A stretch of 64,000 nt of DNA from Arsenophonus endosymbiont of Aleurodicus dispersus (GCF_900343015.1 NZ_LR025108.1:248001-312000), one strand, 5' to 3'; positions 44,039-58,260 are shown, numbered from the stretch's first letter. The notes: a model not told the origin generated them from the letters alone. Numbers and translations are program-made.

Positions 44039-45202
44039 AAATTTAAAATATTAAATTATATTTAGTAATAATAAAATTTATTTATTATTACTAATAAATA
44101 AGTAGAAATAAGTTTCATTATAAGTTCTCATCATCTTACTTAACCAATGGCAAAAATATTATATCTAAAACAATAAAACGAACCTAAATAAGTAGTATCA
44201 ATTTTCCTGTTATTCTTAATGTGCTTATCTTTTATTTATCTTATTTAAGATATACCAAAGTAAGTATATATGAACAGAGTATATCCAATATAGGTTTTGT
44301 ATTATTATTAATAACTATTGGGGGTGTTTATTTATATTTAATAAATAGTAATAATAATTAAATATTATATATTTAATTATTATTTTCATCCTAAATAAGG
44401 TATAATGCTTATATTAAATATTTTTATTATGAATAATTATTTTTTACCATTGTATGTTTTTAAAAAACATATTGTATCCATCATCTGGATACATTGCATT
44501 GTCCTGTCCCATGCTAGTTTTACTAAACTGCAGAAGATTAAGTAAAACCTAGTACTAAAACTATTAAACTTAATATTAAGTAATGGGGTTAATGATTAAA
44601 GTCGTTAATAATAGCTACTTAAAAGATATTATTAAAATTAGTAGTTTTGCTATTACTTCTTATTCAGCATAATTATTATGGGATACTATTTTAGTTACAT
44701 TAATCATAATAACTTTTTTAAAAAAGTTATTTTAATATTTATTTTTGCATTTACTAGTTGTTCTATCTTTAGTACATTAAACGGTTATAGGCATTACTCA
44801 ATAAATAGATATTTTTCCTCCTGCACAACAAACAGCGTTGGTATTTAACCTATAATAACTGCTGTATGCTTTTTGCTTAAATCTATATGATTAGGTATTA
44901 GCTATTAATTTAGATTTAACTATTAATAGATAATGAAAGAACAGCATTAAATGTTCATATATCAATGGTTGCTATAATAATTACTAACTAATTAATAAAT
45001 AAAAAAGATAAAAGCATATTATATAAATAACATTACAAACTTTTGTAACTCTACTCAATAATTATATTTTAAAAAATTTATGACTTTAAAACTACTAAAC
45101 AATTTATTTGATAAATTATTAAATTTATTCATAGTATTTATTTTAAATACTGATAAAAAACTAATAAATGTATACTATCAAATACATATCCCATAATTAA
45201 AA
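44039..45202. other. Gene-free stretch between ydjM and thiD
   Basis: About 1.16 kb, AT-rich, between convergent genes. Two hairpins are notable: TGTATCCA/TGGATACA at 44,473-44,493 and a 24-bp perfect palindrome AATAACTTTTTT/AAAAAAGTTATT at 44,708-44,731. Frame fragments FASTSCSIFSTLNGYRHY (near 44,750) and, on the reverse strand, MGQDNAMYPDDGYNMFF (near 44,480) look protein-like but are unassigned. Confidence 0.45.
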
Positions 45203-45997
45203 TCACCACCAGGCATAAAAATGATGAACAGGCCCAATACCTTCTCCAACACATAATCTATTAGCATGTTTCAAGGTATTTTGCACATAATCTTTAGCTG
45301 CAATAATTGTATCATGCCAGTTATTAAAGTAAGGACGTTGTGCCGCCAACGCTGCAGATAATGTACAACCAGTACCATGAGTATGTTGTGTTCTTACTTT
45401 AGGTAATGAATATCGCCATTCACCACTTTCGGTAACAAGCCAATCTGGACTTTCTTTATTATTAAGATGACCACCCTTCATAAGTACAGCTGGACAACCC
45501 AATGATAATATTTTTCTTCCTTGAGATATCATCTCCTTTTCATTTCTCGCCACAGCACACTTAAGAAGCACTGCCGCCTCTGGTAAATTCGGCGTAATAA
45601 GAGACACTTGAGGTAATAAAATATTAATAAAACTATCAATCGCATTAATATCTAATAATGATATACCACTTTTAGATAACATCACTGTATCAAGTACTAT
45701 AAAAGATAATGAATATTTCTGTAATGCTGCTACTACGCAGATATTTGTAGTATTTGATAACATACCAATTTTTACACTATCAATTTTTACATCAGTTAAT
45801 ACTGATTCAAGTTGTGAAGCTACAACTTCGCCAGGAAGATTATAAATTGACTGTACTACACAAGTATTTTGTGCAACCAATGCTGTTATCACAGCGGCAC
45901 CATAGTTTCCTAATGCTGAAAATACTTTCAAATCCGCATGAATACCTGCACCACCTGTTGGATCAGTTCCAGCAATAGATAATGAATTATAAATCAT
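45203..45997 (-). CDS. thiD: Hydroxymethylpyrimidine/phosphomethylpyrimidine kinase ThiD
   Basis: Phosphorylates HMP and HMP-P to HMP-PP for thiamine synthesis. The product is 264 aa against 266 in E. coli. The N-terminus SIAGTDPTGGAGIHADLKVF carries the HMP site, and THGTGCTLSAALAA the anion hole and catalytic Cys. The end VGEGIGPVHHFYAWW is complete. No other thi gene is nearby; in E. coli thiM is adjacent. Either salvage of HMP or a scattered thiamine pathway is implied. Confidence 0.97.
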   Translation of the reverse strand: MIYNSLSIAGTDPTGGAGIHADLKVFSALGNYGAAVITALVAQNTCVVQSIYNLPGEVVASQLESVLTDVKIDSVKIGMLSNTTNICVVAALQKYSLSFIVLDTVMLSKSGISLLDINAIDSFINILLPQVSLITPNLPEAAVLLKCAVARNEKEMISQGRKILSLGCPAVLMKGGHLNNKESPDWLVTESGEWRYSLPKVRTQHTHGTGCTLSAALAAQRPYFNNWHDTIIAAKDYVQNTLKHANRLCVGEGIGPVHHFYAWW

Positions 45998-46482
45998 AAA
46001 AATTTCTAATTAAATATCTTTTATTAATTTTTAATAAAAAAAACTAAATATAACTAATTTTATATAACTTAAACATATTATTATTAATTCTCAAAAAATA
46101 GTTTAATTTATATTTTTTATTATATGTTATAGTTATATAACAAAATAATTAATAAACTATAAAGATAATTTATCTATCAATAACAAAGATTTAAAATAAA
46201 TCAAGTGAAGTTATCACAGACCTATTGGTATATTTTTATGCCTGGGATAACAAGTGTAGGTAAGACTAAAATTAATATATAACTGATAAAAAATAAATAT
46301 TAAACTTTTTTGTTTTAATATAAATGAGTTTTATTGACAGATATAATTATAAACTATCTTTATTTAGTCATTTTATTAGATGAAATAAAAAAATATAATC
46401 TGATATGTTAAATATTTTATTACAATGTATTTTAACAAAATATTGCCTTACTTATACGGTAATAAATTTATAGAATAGGCGC
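45998..46482. other. Spacer between thiD and infA
   Basis: About 485 AT-rich bases; it holds the thiD promoter. Nothing recognised. Confidence 0.45.
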
Positions 46483-46701
<219 letters not shown>

Positions 46702-47189
46702 CTAATCCTCTAAGCTAATTACTTAATTTTTTACTGATCAGGTAAGGTAATGCAGAAAAAACTCCATTAATTTAAAATTAATGCCAAATAAGCTATCTGT
46801 TGCCTTTTGATAGTTTTAGAACTATATTCATATAAATAATTGTAAAATTACACCTGCTGATCTATTATACAAATAGTTTATCATATAGACGCAGAAAATA
46901 GTAATAAAAAAGAATAAGTGCATATTTTAAAATAGCAATTATACCAATAAACAGTGATCTACAGCCAAATTTTTAATAACGCAAAGTTCAGCAATCTATT
47001 TTACGTTATGCTAAACTGCAATAAAAATAGTAACCCTAAATGGATGCAAAACAGTATAGACTTTTATTATTTAGTAGCTTATATAAGCTTATTCTAGTCA
47101 TTGTGCACTAGTAGCAATAACCTATAGTTATAATTTATCGTAATTACTTAAGGTGCTTTTCTCATTATTTTAAGTTATTACTAAATATA
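46702..47189. other. Spacer between infA and cydC remnant
   Basis: About 490 AT-rich bases. aat (leucyl/phenylalanyl-tRNA transferase) lies here in E. coli; I see no fragment of it. Confidence 0.4.
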
Positions 47190-48105
47190 TAAGTTCGTGG
47201 TGGTAATACTGACATAAATTTAGGTAATGTTTTATCATTTTATCAATATCTGTATTGAGGTTATATCCAATGCACAAGTTAATAACTGTAACATAGTGGA
47301 TTTACCAAAACCAATTTTACCTAATAGCGCAATATGTTCACCTGCTTTGAGTTTTAAAAAGATATTTTGTAATATCAATTTGGTCTGTTTGGGATAATCT
47401 GGTAATTAAATGTAACCCTGATTACTTTTCATTATGTTTAAATATGTAAATGTTACAACTAGTTTATGATTAATTAATTCCATAAAAAGATTTTCTGAAA
47501 TAAAAACTTATCCTAAATATTGAAATGCAACAGCAACTGTCCAAAGAAATTTTAACGCAGATAAGGGATAAAATCCCAATAGGGCAATAATAGCACCTGG
47601 TTTATGCTGCTCACTAATACCACCCAGTCATCCCATCCATCCAAATTAGTAATATTGCGGTAAGGCCAGAGATAAAAATCATAATATATTGTGATAGCTC
47701 AGTTAAGTTAGATTGCTACTATTGGGTTTTTATCCAGTTAAATTCTATATCAGTGAATCCTGTGTGAAAACGAGGCAATGGGAAAAAAAAGTTAGTTCTG
47801 CTTATTTCTGAATAATATTGATTAAACAAGTACTATCTTGGCTAAAAAAGATAATTAGATCGTATTAAATAAATTTTCATGCCTAATAAAAAAGGTAATG
47901 TAACTAACAAACACAACATAATTGAGCCAATAATAAAAGCAAAAAATAAGTCTAATATGCTTAACTCCAAGGTGAGCAAAATAATAATAACTAAAACAGA
48001 CAAAATAGAAGACAGAACCAAGAAATACAAATGATCAATACTTTCAACATCAACTACCAGAAATATCTCCTTGGCGATAGTGTGTAATATCTCCATACTA
48101 TAAAG
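47190..48105 (-). pseudogene. cydC: cydC remnant (cytochrome bd ABC exporter subunit)
   Basis: CydDC exports thiols to the periplasm and is needed for cytochrome bd. On the reverse strand an 84-codon open piece (47,842-48,096) contains VVDVESIDHLYFLVLSSI and ILDLFFAFIIGSIMLCLL, matching E. coli VVADVDTLDHLYLRVISPL and FLDFTLAFTLGGIML. Further on LKAGEHIALLGKIGFGKST and MLQLLTCA give the Walker A region, then SVLPPRTYI. HYRQGD in another frame marks the upstream join. The C-terminal half of the ATPase is absent. Confidence 0.93.
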
Positions 48106-48149
48106 TAAAGTAATAAAGGATATAATCCAAGCTAAAGATCAATAAATAT

Positions 48150-48450
48150 CGCTGGCTAAAGCAATAAATTTTTACCTATTAGATTCTATCCTACCCAACT
48201 AAGATTATAAATAATGGGATTAAAGGTGCAGTGATCAATAAAATTAGGCGAGCCACCCAGTTAATTGGTAAAATCATAATAAGAATGATAATAGTAATCA
48301 TAGCTACTAAATACATTTGAGGTAAATTAGGATGCCCAACTTCTAGCAGTCTTATTTTTAACCAAAACAGCCCCTAACTGATTAAGTTTATTTAGCACCA
48401 TGATCCAATTTTACCACAAACTGAGCCAATATTTTCCCGAATAAAATTAA
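48150..48450 (-). pseudogene. cydD: cydD remnant (N-terminal membrane part)
   Basis: The reverse strand reads LNKLNQLGAVLVKNKTARSW, matching E. coli DRLQQAGPAWIQGKPAGSW. It continues with a frame change to PINWVARLILLITAPLIPLF, matching PSNWAAALILLGTAPLIPLF. The cydD ATPase domain and the start of cydC are missing, so one deletion of roughly 1 kb or more has brought the two membrane domains together. Confidence 0.88.
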
Positions 48451-48762
48451 TGAATGATAGTTCTTACAGTAAAGACACAAATAAGTAATACAAATTTAAT
48501 AAATAGTTATTCTCTAGGTATATTACCTATAATTAATGCTTGCATAACGATTAGTATGCCACTACTAATTTATAGTAACATGGATAAGCAGCGTCGCCAG
48601 ATTTTTATTTATCCATAAAAATAATTTTATATACTGCTGATAAGACAATTATTATCATTAATTGATTTTAATTTTATCCTATATTACCTTTTATCGGAGT
48701 TTTATAGATAAAAGTCACTATTTATACAGCACCTTCTATAAGATTATTATAATTCTCAATAT

Positions 48763-49764
<1,002 letters not shown>

Positions 49765-49921
49765 CTATTGTAGAAGATTAGAAAAATTTTAAAAAGTGAT
49801 GATGCAAGAAACACTTTATTATTATCCATCAAATATTGTTTTAAAAATAAAAATTAGCTAAAATTTTTCCTGGCTGAAACAACTAGATTAAAATAACTCA
49901 ACAAAATACTATCGTTAATAA

Positions 49922-51229
<1,308 letters not shown>

Positions 51230-51857
51230 GGTTATTTTTGCTTATGCTTTAGTTTTTAAAATGTAGGTTAAATATGTTTAACAAATACGGGGCACTTATT
51301 ACTAAGCTGACCTAAAAAAACTAAAATACCTAGTATGAACACAGCCTTCATACACAACGATGCCAATAGCCTAACGACTGTAAGACACTAAATACCAAAC
51401 TAACTTAGAAATTAATATTCCTGATCAAGCTATTAACTGTGTATTACTGACTATTAATGGTAATTGCGTGCATGCTAGGAGTAACAACCATTGGTTAGGT
51501 CACGTGTAGATCACGACGCTTCATTGGGCACAACTGGCAAATAGATAGAAATAAATAATCATCAGTTACGCTACAGTTATGTTAACCAGCTTAATAGCAG
51601 ACTGTAGAAGTACATAAAAATGGAATGCCACTATCTATGGAAGAAAGATCATAAAAAATGTCAGTAAAATAATGGTTTAAATAAAAGTTTTGTCCAACAA
51701 AGATTAATTTATTAACAGCTTAATAGTATTGAAAATACTTATGCTAAGTTTTTTGAGTTAATTGCAGTAATGTTTATAGACAACGATAATAATTAGTTAG
51801 CTCGAGAATAAATAGCGAATAATTAAATTCTATAGTTAACCAACAGTAGCGCTTGTG
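51230..51857. other. Gene-free DNA after serS
   Basis: About 630 bases, somewhat less AT-rich than other spacers, which suggests recently decayed coding DNA. No frame could be assigned. Confidence 0.4.
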
Positions 51858-52100
51858 CTAACTAAATAACCACCGGCCAGTGCTTAGCACTGATTTTAAT
51901 TCACAAATACTTAGGTGGCTCCATTCCCATTGCCAACCGCAAGAACTAATAATTCCAGTAAAATAATCAACACATAAAATAGGAAACACTTCTAATTTAG
52001 CTACCGCTTCACACCAGGATAGCGCTTCATAACATGCAACAGGCAAGCTGATTAGCTCAGTAATAATACTGGTACGCCCACCCAAAGATATCTAATAATG
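51858..52100 (-). pseudogene. Unidentified decayed gene fragment
   Basis: A 75-codon frame on the reverse strand starts at GTG or GGT near 52,085 and reads GGRTSIITELISLPVACYEA, followed by LSWCEAVAKLEVF and CGWQWEWSH. Four tryptophans and four cysteines in 75 residues and a balanced composition argue for real protein ancestry in such AT-rich DNA. A second frame upstream (AQVQALLDIFG) may belong to the same former gene. I do not recognise the family. No ribosome-binding site is seen, so I treat it as a relic. Confidence 0.45.
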
Positions 52101-52789
52101 CCTGAACCTGTGCTTAATTTTGCGTATTATCTGATGACATGCCATTCATTAGACACATACAGATTACTAATTATATTCATCTACGTCTAATATTCCTTCA
52201 GTTAAATGCTCATCCTATGTTATCGCAAACCATCTTTCATTAGGATATTAGACAATATTGCTAAACGTTAAAAAAATTCTCCCAATGCGTAATGTAGCTT
52301 TTTTACTGACACATCGTTAGTAAAAAATAAAGGACAGTATAGATTACTAATATGAACCTACCAGACATTTGGCACTTGATTTAACCAAGAGACTTCTTCT
52401 ATATTAAACTAGAGCTTTTATTGAAATAAATTGCTATTTTTTATTGTAATAACATGAATATACTTATTCATTATTCTATAGTTTTAAACTTTTTAAAAAG
52501 TAATTTTCTTATGTAAATATAGTGATTTTTTTGTACCAATTATGTCCACCAAATGTTATTTTACACTTGTATAATCAACATAACGTTATCATATATTTTT
52601 TTTCCAGTCGTAAACTATATAGTACATGCTGAGTAATATGGTGATTTAATATAAATGCAAAGACGTTATATGTTGCAATACTCGTAAGTATCTGCAGCAA
52701 ATGGAAGTTAACTGTTTGTTCCTACGCTCTATCATGCATGGTATGCATAAATAATAGTATAAAGAGCAATATGATTGCTATAGCCATTC
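52101..52789. other. Gene-poor DNA upstream of mraZ remnant
   Basis: About 690 bases without an assignable gene. A + frame near 52,678-52,740 (TRKYLQQMEVNCLFLRSIM) may be the N-terminal part of mraZ, but this is uncertain. Confidence 0.4.
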
Positions 52790-53010
52790 ATCAGCGATTT
52801 TTATTACTTTATACATTTTTGAATAAATTGTCTGTCACAACTTTCTACTATAAATCTAGCTAAACATTGTGTTCAGCATTTATTAATTTGACATAGCAAT
52901 GAATGTAGGATAGATATTTACTAGCTAATACCTTGGGTCTACATTAAGGGCTTAAGTTACGTTATTTAGTTAAATGAATAAATTTAAGTTATAGGATTGA
53001 TTAGCAGATC
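52790..53010 (+). pseudogene. mraZ: mraZ remnant
   Basis: MraZ is the repressor of the division and cell-wall cluster. The + strand reads LSQLSTINLA and HCVQHLLI, then HSNECRID, LLANTLGLH and GLKLRYLVK with stops between. E. coli MraZ has [20 protein letters not shown], then GHASECQMD and [20 protein letters not shown]. It sits directly upstream of rsmH, as in almost all bacteria. Confidence 0.87.
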
Positions 53011-53065
53011 TAGTATTTAATAAGTACAATATAAAACTAATATTTACTAGATCTATTTATTTAAT

Positions 53066-54019
53066 ATGGCAAAAAGTAGATTAAAACACGTTAGTGTGCT
53101 TCTTGATGAAGCAATTAATAAATTAAATATAAAAGAACATGGCATTTATGTTGACGGTACTTTTGGCCGAGGGGGGCATTCTCAATTAATTCTCTCTCGG
53201 TTAAGCAGTCAAGGGCGTCTTATAGCCATAGATCGTGATCCACATGCTGTGGTAGCAGCTAAAAAGCTCATTACTGATAACAGATTTTCAATTACTCATG
53301 GTTCTTTTTCTCAGTTAAAAACATTAATTGCAGAAGATCGATTAGTTGGAAAGATTGATGGTATACTGCTTGATTTAGGTGTTTCATCACCACAATTAGA
53401 TGATCTAGAGCGAGGGTTTTCTTTTATGCGGGATGGTCCATTAGATATGCGGATGGATCCAACAACAGGTCAATCTGCTACTGATTGGTTGATGAAGGGG
53501 GAAGAAGCAGATATAGCTTGGGTATTGAAAACTTATGGAGAAGAACGATTTGCAAAAAAAATTGCAAAAGCAATTGTAGATCGTAACCATAATTCAGCAG
53601 AAGAGCCATTAACACGGACAAAACAACTAGCAGAATTAATAGTAAAAGTTAGTCCGTTCAAAGAAAAATATAAACATCCAGCAACGCGATCGTTTCAGGC
53701 AATTCGTATTTATATCAATAGTGAATTGGATGAAATAACAAAAGCACTAGATGGTTCATTGAAAATATTGGCACCAAAGGGAAGGCTGGCCATTATTAGT
53801 TTTAACTCATTGGAAGATAGACTGGTTAAACATTTTATCTACAAACATAGCAGAGGACCCAAAATTCCGATCGGATTACCATTAACAAATATGCAATTAA
53901 AAGCAATTGGTAGCCCTAAATTAAAATTTTTAGGTAAAATAAAACCGACAGCAAGAGAAGTTATTGAAAACCCACGAGCAAGAAGCTCAGTTTTACGTTT
54001 TGCTGAAATGTTGGAATAA
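53066..54019 (+). CDS. rsmH: 16S rRNA (cytosine1402-N4)-methyltransferase RsmH
   Basis: Methylates N4 of C1402 in 16S rRNA with S-adenosylmethionine. The product is 317 aa against 313 in E. coli. Motifs are [42 protein letters not shown] and [16 protein letters not shown]. The otherwise near-invariant SFHSLEDR reads SFNSLEDR here. It normally heads the dcw cluster, but ftsL, ftsI and mur genes do not follow. No strong Shine-Dalgarno is visible. Confidence 0.97.
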   Translation: MAKSRLKHVSVLLDEAINKLNIKEHGIYVDGTFGRGGHSQLILSRLSSQGRLIAIDRDPHAVVAAKKLITDNRFSITHGSFSQLKTLIAEDRLVGKIDGILLDLGVSSPQLDDLERGFSFMRDGPLDMRMDPTTGQSATDWLMKGEEADIAWVLKTYGEERFAKKIAKAIVDRNHNSAEEPLTRTKQLAELIVKVSPFKEKYKHPATRSFQAIRIYINSELDEITKALDGSLKILAPKGRLAIISFNSLEDRLVKHFIYKHSRGPKIPIGLPLTNMQLKAIGSPKLKFLGKIKPTAREVIENPRARSSVLRFAEMLE

Positions 54020-54932
54020 TAATCAATGCATAAAAATATAGCTTAATACTGATATGATAAGTTCATAGAAATCAATAGTTATAATTATTCCTCAAAGCTA
54101 TATAATAGATATACATAATAAGAACGGCTGGCTTAGTTAAATATATAACATGGGATGAAGAAAAATTACTCATATTAACTTATCTGGTTATTGTGAGTAG
54201 TTTGAATGATGAAAAGTATCACATTGCCTAATAGTGATGTTTAAGCTGCGATGAAGGACTATCTAAATTAATACAGGTAGATAAAAAAGAATGGTCATTT
54301 ATAATATATCTCTTCTTATACCGCTGAGGTGGTAAAGGCGGCAAGGACCACCAAATATTATGTTGGTGCGTTCTGCATCAGTATTGGCAGCTATTGTTTT
54401 AAAATTATGCCCGTATTTTATTTTCATAAGGAGATCAAGTAAAATACATTGATTTCTATTACAAAAAACATTACTAAGAATAACATAATCTATCATGCGC
54501 GACATTATGTTATGAAGAACGTAGCAGCGGCTTGATTTAATTTAAATGAAATTTATCACATTACCCTAGTAGAATATGTTAAATATGTCTACCCTATCAA
54601 CTCAAACTCTACTTATATTTTAGTTAGTTTATACCGCAAGTATAGTAAGTGCTATAAGTGCTAAAAGTAACTATAAACTAGCCTAATATTTTTAGATACA
54701 TTAATAGCCAGGTAAACTGCGAACCCAAGCTAAATATGCACATAAATCCAGCTAAAGTAACACAGATAGCAAAAGGTTAATTGCCTAAATATAAGTTTAT
54801 GTATGGCTATGGTCTACTTCAGCTAGCTAGAGGGAACTTTTGGGTTGAATAAGAAAATAACTAAATTTACCTATTTATTTGCTCTGCTTTTTAAGCAGAT
54901 ATCAAAAAATATTCGTAACCACTGAATTTTAT
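54020..54932. other. Gene-poor stretch after rsmH
   Basis: About 910 bases. ftsL and ftsI should follow rsmH but no fragment was recognised. A reverse-strand frame at 54,299-54,505 contains KTIAANTDAERTNIIFGGPC, protein-like but unassigned and without a ribosome-binding site. A synteny break to the tRNA-Arg/folD region lies here. Confidence 0.45.
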
Positions 54933-55009
54933 TGGTACGCCCTACAGGATTTGAACCTGTAACCTACGGCTTAGAAGGCCGTTGCTCTATCCAACTGAGC
55001 TAAGGGCGT
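54933..55009 (-). tRNA. tRNA-Arg (anticodon UCU)
   Basis: A 77-base cloverleaf on the reverse strand. Acceptor ACGCCCT pairs with AGGGCGT, followed by A and encoded CCA. The D-arm is AGCTCAGTTGGATAGAGC, the anticodon loop CTTCTAA gives UCU, and the T-loop is GGTTCAAATCC. It corresponds to E. coli argU and stands near folD as there. AGA is the main Arg codon expected in such AT-rich genes. Confidence 0.97.
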
Positions 55010-55175
55010 TTAAGCTTGCCTGTTAAATAATAAAATTATATCGTTAGATTATATGGTGACTGAGCACTGAGTCAACTTATTTTCAGGGGGCTCATTTTCT
55101 AGCTATTAATAAAACTGACAGCATAGCTTATAACTAAATAACTTTATCACAATATTTGATGGATTAATGAAATAA

Positions 55176-56045
55176 ATGTCAGCAAAAATTATTGATGGAA
55201 AAATGATTTCTAAAACAATCAGAGAGGAAATTGCTGATAAAGTTAAATCTAGACTTTCACTAGGCAAGCGAGCTACCGGACTTGCAGTAATTTCAATCGG
55301 TAATAATCCAGCTTCACAAATATACGTAAACAATAAACGTCGTACTTGTGAAGCAGTTGGTTTTGTTTCTAGCTCATATAATTTAGCTTGGAAAACCACT
55401 GAGTATGAACTTTTACAATTAATTGATAAACTTAATAATGATAAGGCAATTGATGGCATCCTGCTTCAATTACCGCTGCCAGAAAATCTTAACTATATCA
55501 AAATATTAGAACATATAAATCCAGACAAAGATGTTGATGGTTTTCATCCTTATAACATAGGTCGTCTTTGCCAACGAGCTCCAAGAATACGTCCTTGTAC
55601 ACCTCGCGGTATTATTACCTTGCTTGAGCACTACAAGATAAATTTACTTGGTTTAAATGCAGTTATCGTTGGTGCTTCAAATATTGTAGGCCGTCCTATG
55701 AGTCTAGAATTACTACTAGCAGGTTGTACTACTACCATTGTCCACCGCTTTACCACTAATTTACGTTATCATGTAGAACAAGCTGATTTACTAGTCGTTG
55801 CTATTGGGAAACCAAATTTTATTCCAGGTGAATGGATAAAACCTGGTGCTATTGTTATGGATGTAGGAATTAACCGACTTGAAGATGGCAAAGTTACCGG
55901 TGATGTATGCTATCAAGAAGCACAACAACGCGCTAGTTGGATCACCCCTGTGCCTGGTGGCGTTGGCCCAATGACAGTGGCTACATTAATGCAAAATACC
56001 TTGCAAGCTTGTGAAGCATATCATGATAATCAAAATACTAACTAA
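55176..56045 (+). CDS. folD: Methylene-THF dehydrogenase/cyclohydrolase FolD
   Basis: Bifunctional enzyme interconverting 5,10-methylene-THF and 10-formyl-THF; it supplies formyl groups for initiator tRNA and purines. The product is 289 aa against 288 in E. coli. Catalytic-site segments are [14 protein letters not shown] and [10 protein letters not shown], with [16 protein letters not shown]-binding is in [18 protein letters not shown], and the end [20 protein letters not shown] is intact. Confidence 0.98.
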   Translation: MSAKIIDGKMISKTIREEIADKVKSRLSLGKRATGLAVISIGNNPASQIYVNNKRRTCEAVGFVSSSYNLAWKTTEYELLQLIDKLNNDKAIDGILLQLPLPENLNYIKILEHINPDKDVDGFHPYNIGRLCQRAPRIRPCTPRGIITLLEHYKINLLGLNAVIVGASNIVGRPMSLELLLAGCTTTIVHRFTTNLRYHVEQADLLVVAIGKPNFIPGEWIKPGAIVMDVGINRLEDGKVTGDVCYQEAQQRASWITPVPGGVGPMTVATLMQNTLQACEAYHDNQNTN

Positions 56046-56214
56046 TAGGCCATAAAATATTAAGTCGCAACTATATGTTAAATTATAAACAATAACATTA
56101 TTAATTAATTCTACCTATGTTCAGTGTTATTTAACAACATAAATGATGAATATATTAAAATAACATAACTATAAGATAATATTAATGCCAAATAACAAAC
56201 TAAACTTACCTATT

Positions 56215-57606
56215 TTACTTACTACGCCATACGGTTCCTTGTAAACTATCCTCTAATATAATGCCCATTTCAGTCAGTTTATCACGCACCAAATCAGCCT
56301 GTGCCCATAATTTTTTTTCGCGTGCATCATTACGTTGCTTAATTAATAACTCAATTTTTTCTATGTCAGCGCTATCAGAAACTTGTGTTCTTCTTTGTAA
56401 GAATTTTTCAGAATTTTGTGATAAAAAACCTAATATATTAGCTAATTTACGTAATTGTAGTGCTAACCCATTAGCCATTGCCATATTATTTACTTTCAAT
56501 CTATTAATTTCTCTTGCTAAATCAAATAGAACTGAACAAGCCTCTGGCGTATTAAAGTCATCATTCATGGCTTGCATAAACCGTAGCTTAAATATTTCAT
56601 TATTAGTAGATTTAATATGATTAGGATTAGTATCTAGTAAAGAGGTATAAAGACGCTTAAGTGCAGTGCGAGCTTGCTTTAAATTTTCTTCCGTATAATT
56701 TAATTGGCTACGGTAATGTCCTGATATTAAGAAATAACGCACTGTTTCTGCATCATAACTCATCAATACATCACGAATAGTAAAAAAATTATTTAATGAT
56801 TTTGACATTTTCTGCCGTTCAACCATAACCATTCCAGTATGCATCCAATAATTTACATAGGGTCCATTATAAGCACAAGTTGATTGAGCTATTTCATTTT
56901 CATGATGAGGAAACATCAAATCTGAACCACCACCATGGATATCAAAATGTTCACCCAGTTGCTTATTATTCATACCAGAACACTCAATATGCCAACCTGG
57001 CCTTCCTCTTCCCCAAGGGGAAGACCAACTTGGCTCATTTGGTTTAGATATCTTCCATAACACAAAATCTAATGGATTAAGCTTGGTATCTACAACCTCA
57101 ACCCGTGATCCAGTTTGTAACCGATCAAGATCTTGGCGGGATAATAGTCCATAATGAGGGTTGCTATTTATAGCGAACATAACATCACCATTATCTGAAA
57201 TATAAGCATGACCACGTTTAATTAGTAGCTCGGTCAAGGCAATAATTTCTTTAATATGATGCGTTGCTCGTGGTTCAAAATCAGGTATCAAAATATTTAA
57301 AGCAGCAAAATCTTTATACATTTCAACTAACATACGTGATGTCAAAGCGTCACATGTTTCATTATTTTCAGCTGCCCTTTTTATAATCTTATCATCAACG
57401 TCAGTAATGTTACGTACATATGTCAAATCGTAACCAAGATAACGCAAATAACGGGTGATCACATCAAAACAGACAAAGGTTCTACCATGGCCAATATGAC
57501 ATAAATCATCAATAGTAACGCCACACACGTACATGCCAATTTTGCCTGGAATAATCGGTCTAAACTTTTCTTTCTTACGACTTAGTGTATTATAAATTTT
57601 TAACAT
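56215..57606 (-). CDS. cysS: Cysteinyl-tRNA synthetase
   Basis: Class I synthetase charging tRNA-Cys, with a zinc-dependent active site. The product is 463 aa against 461 in E. coli. The start at 57606 gives [15 protein letters not shown]; ten in-frame codons further upstream are not family-like. The first zinc ligand is Cys28 ([11 protein letters not shown]), HIGH is at 37-40 (CHIGHGRTF), the other ligands are in WHIECSGMN and [11 protein letters not shown], and KMSKS is in [13 protein letters not shown]. folD is convergent, as in E. coli. Confidence 0.98.
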   Translation of the reverse strand: MLKIYNTLSRKKEKFRPIIPGKIGMYVCGVTIDDLCHIGHGRTFVCFDVITRYLRYLGYDLTYVRNITDVDDKIIKRAAENNETCDALTSRMLVEMYKDFAALNILIPDFEPRATHHIKEIIALTELLIKRGHAYISDNGDVMFAINSNPHYGLLSRQDLDRLQTGSRVEVVDTKLNPLDFVLWKISKPNEPSWSSPWGRGRPGWHIECSGMNNKQLGEHFDIHGGGSDLMFPHHENEIAQSTCAYNGPYVNYWMHTGMVMVERQKMSKSLNNFFTIRDVLMSYDAETVRYFLISGHYRSQLNYTEENLKQARTALKRLYTSLLDTNPNHIKSTNNEIFKLRFMQAMNDDFNTPEACSVLFDLAREINRLKVNNMAMANGLALQLRKLANILGFLSQNSEKFLQRRTQVSDSADIEKIELLIKQRNDAREKKLWAQADLVRDKLTEMGIILEDSLQGTVWRSK

Positions 57607-57899
57607 TGAACCATTTTCCATCATCAGTCTGCACATGCAGTAAATAGTTTATTTTTATTATAATAATATCCAGAATATTCTTGTTACTAAAAACCCCTAC
57701 TATTTGGGGCCTATATTTTTAATTATGCAACTATAAGGTACAAGGAAATTATTCAATATTCCACAAATACTGTGGCAATCAGCACAACATTTAATAAAAT
57801 AGTTAATCTACTTTAAATTGATTACTTTGAGGTGTAAATTACATATAAGAATTTATCAGAATAATAATTATAGTAACTTTTCATATAAATTTAGGTTAT

Positions 57900-58260
57900 A
57901 TTATCATTAATATATTTAATGAAAGATTACTTATAAAAGTAATTTTAAACAATTATTGAAATGATAGATTTTATGATAACATAACTTTTCATAGTGTTAT
58001 AAAAGTGTTTATAATCCATAAGTGAAGGATTCAAACACTGAATGCAGCAAAAAACAAATAAAATTTTAATCAAAAATTCAGTAAATAACAGCTTTTAAAA
58101 TAACCTTAGGATGCTACCGATGGCTAGAAATAATAATCTTCATTCAGCAACAGCACAATTTTTTATTAATGTTATCCAATAACAAATTTATAAATTTTAG
58201 TTTTAAACAGCAAAATAATTGTGGTTACTTGCTACTTTATTCATGATAATCATAATTTAT
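57900..58260 (+). pseudogene. ppiB: ppiB remnant (peptidyl-prolyl isomerase B)
   Basis: The + strand reads FYDNITFHSVIKVFI, then MQQKTNKI, IKNSVNNSF, LPMARNNNLHSATAQFFINV. E. coli PpiB has FYNNTIFHRVINGFMI, then MKQKATKEPIKNEANNGL and LAMARTQAPHSATAQFFINV. Stops and frameshifts separate the pieces. It lies divergent from cysS, as in E. coli. Confidence 0.92.
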
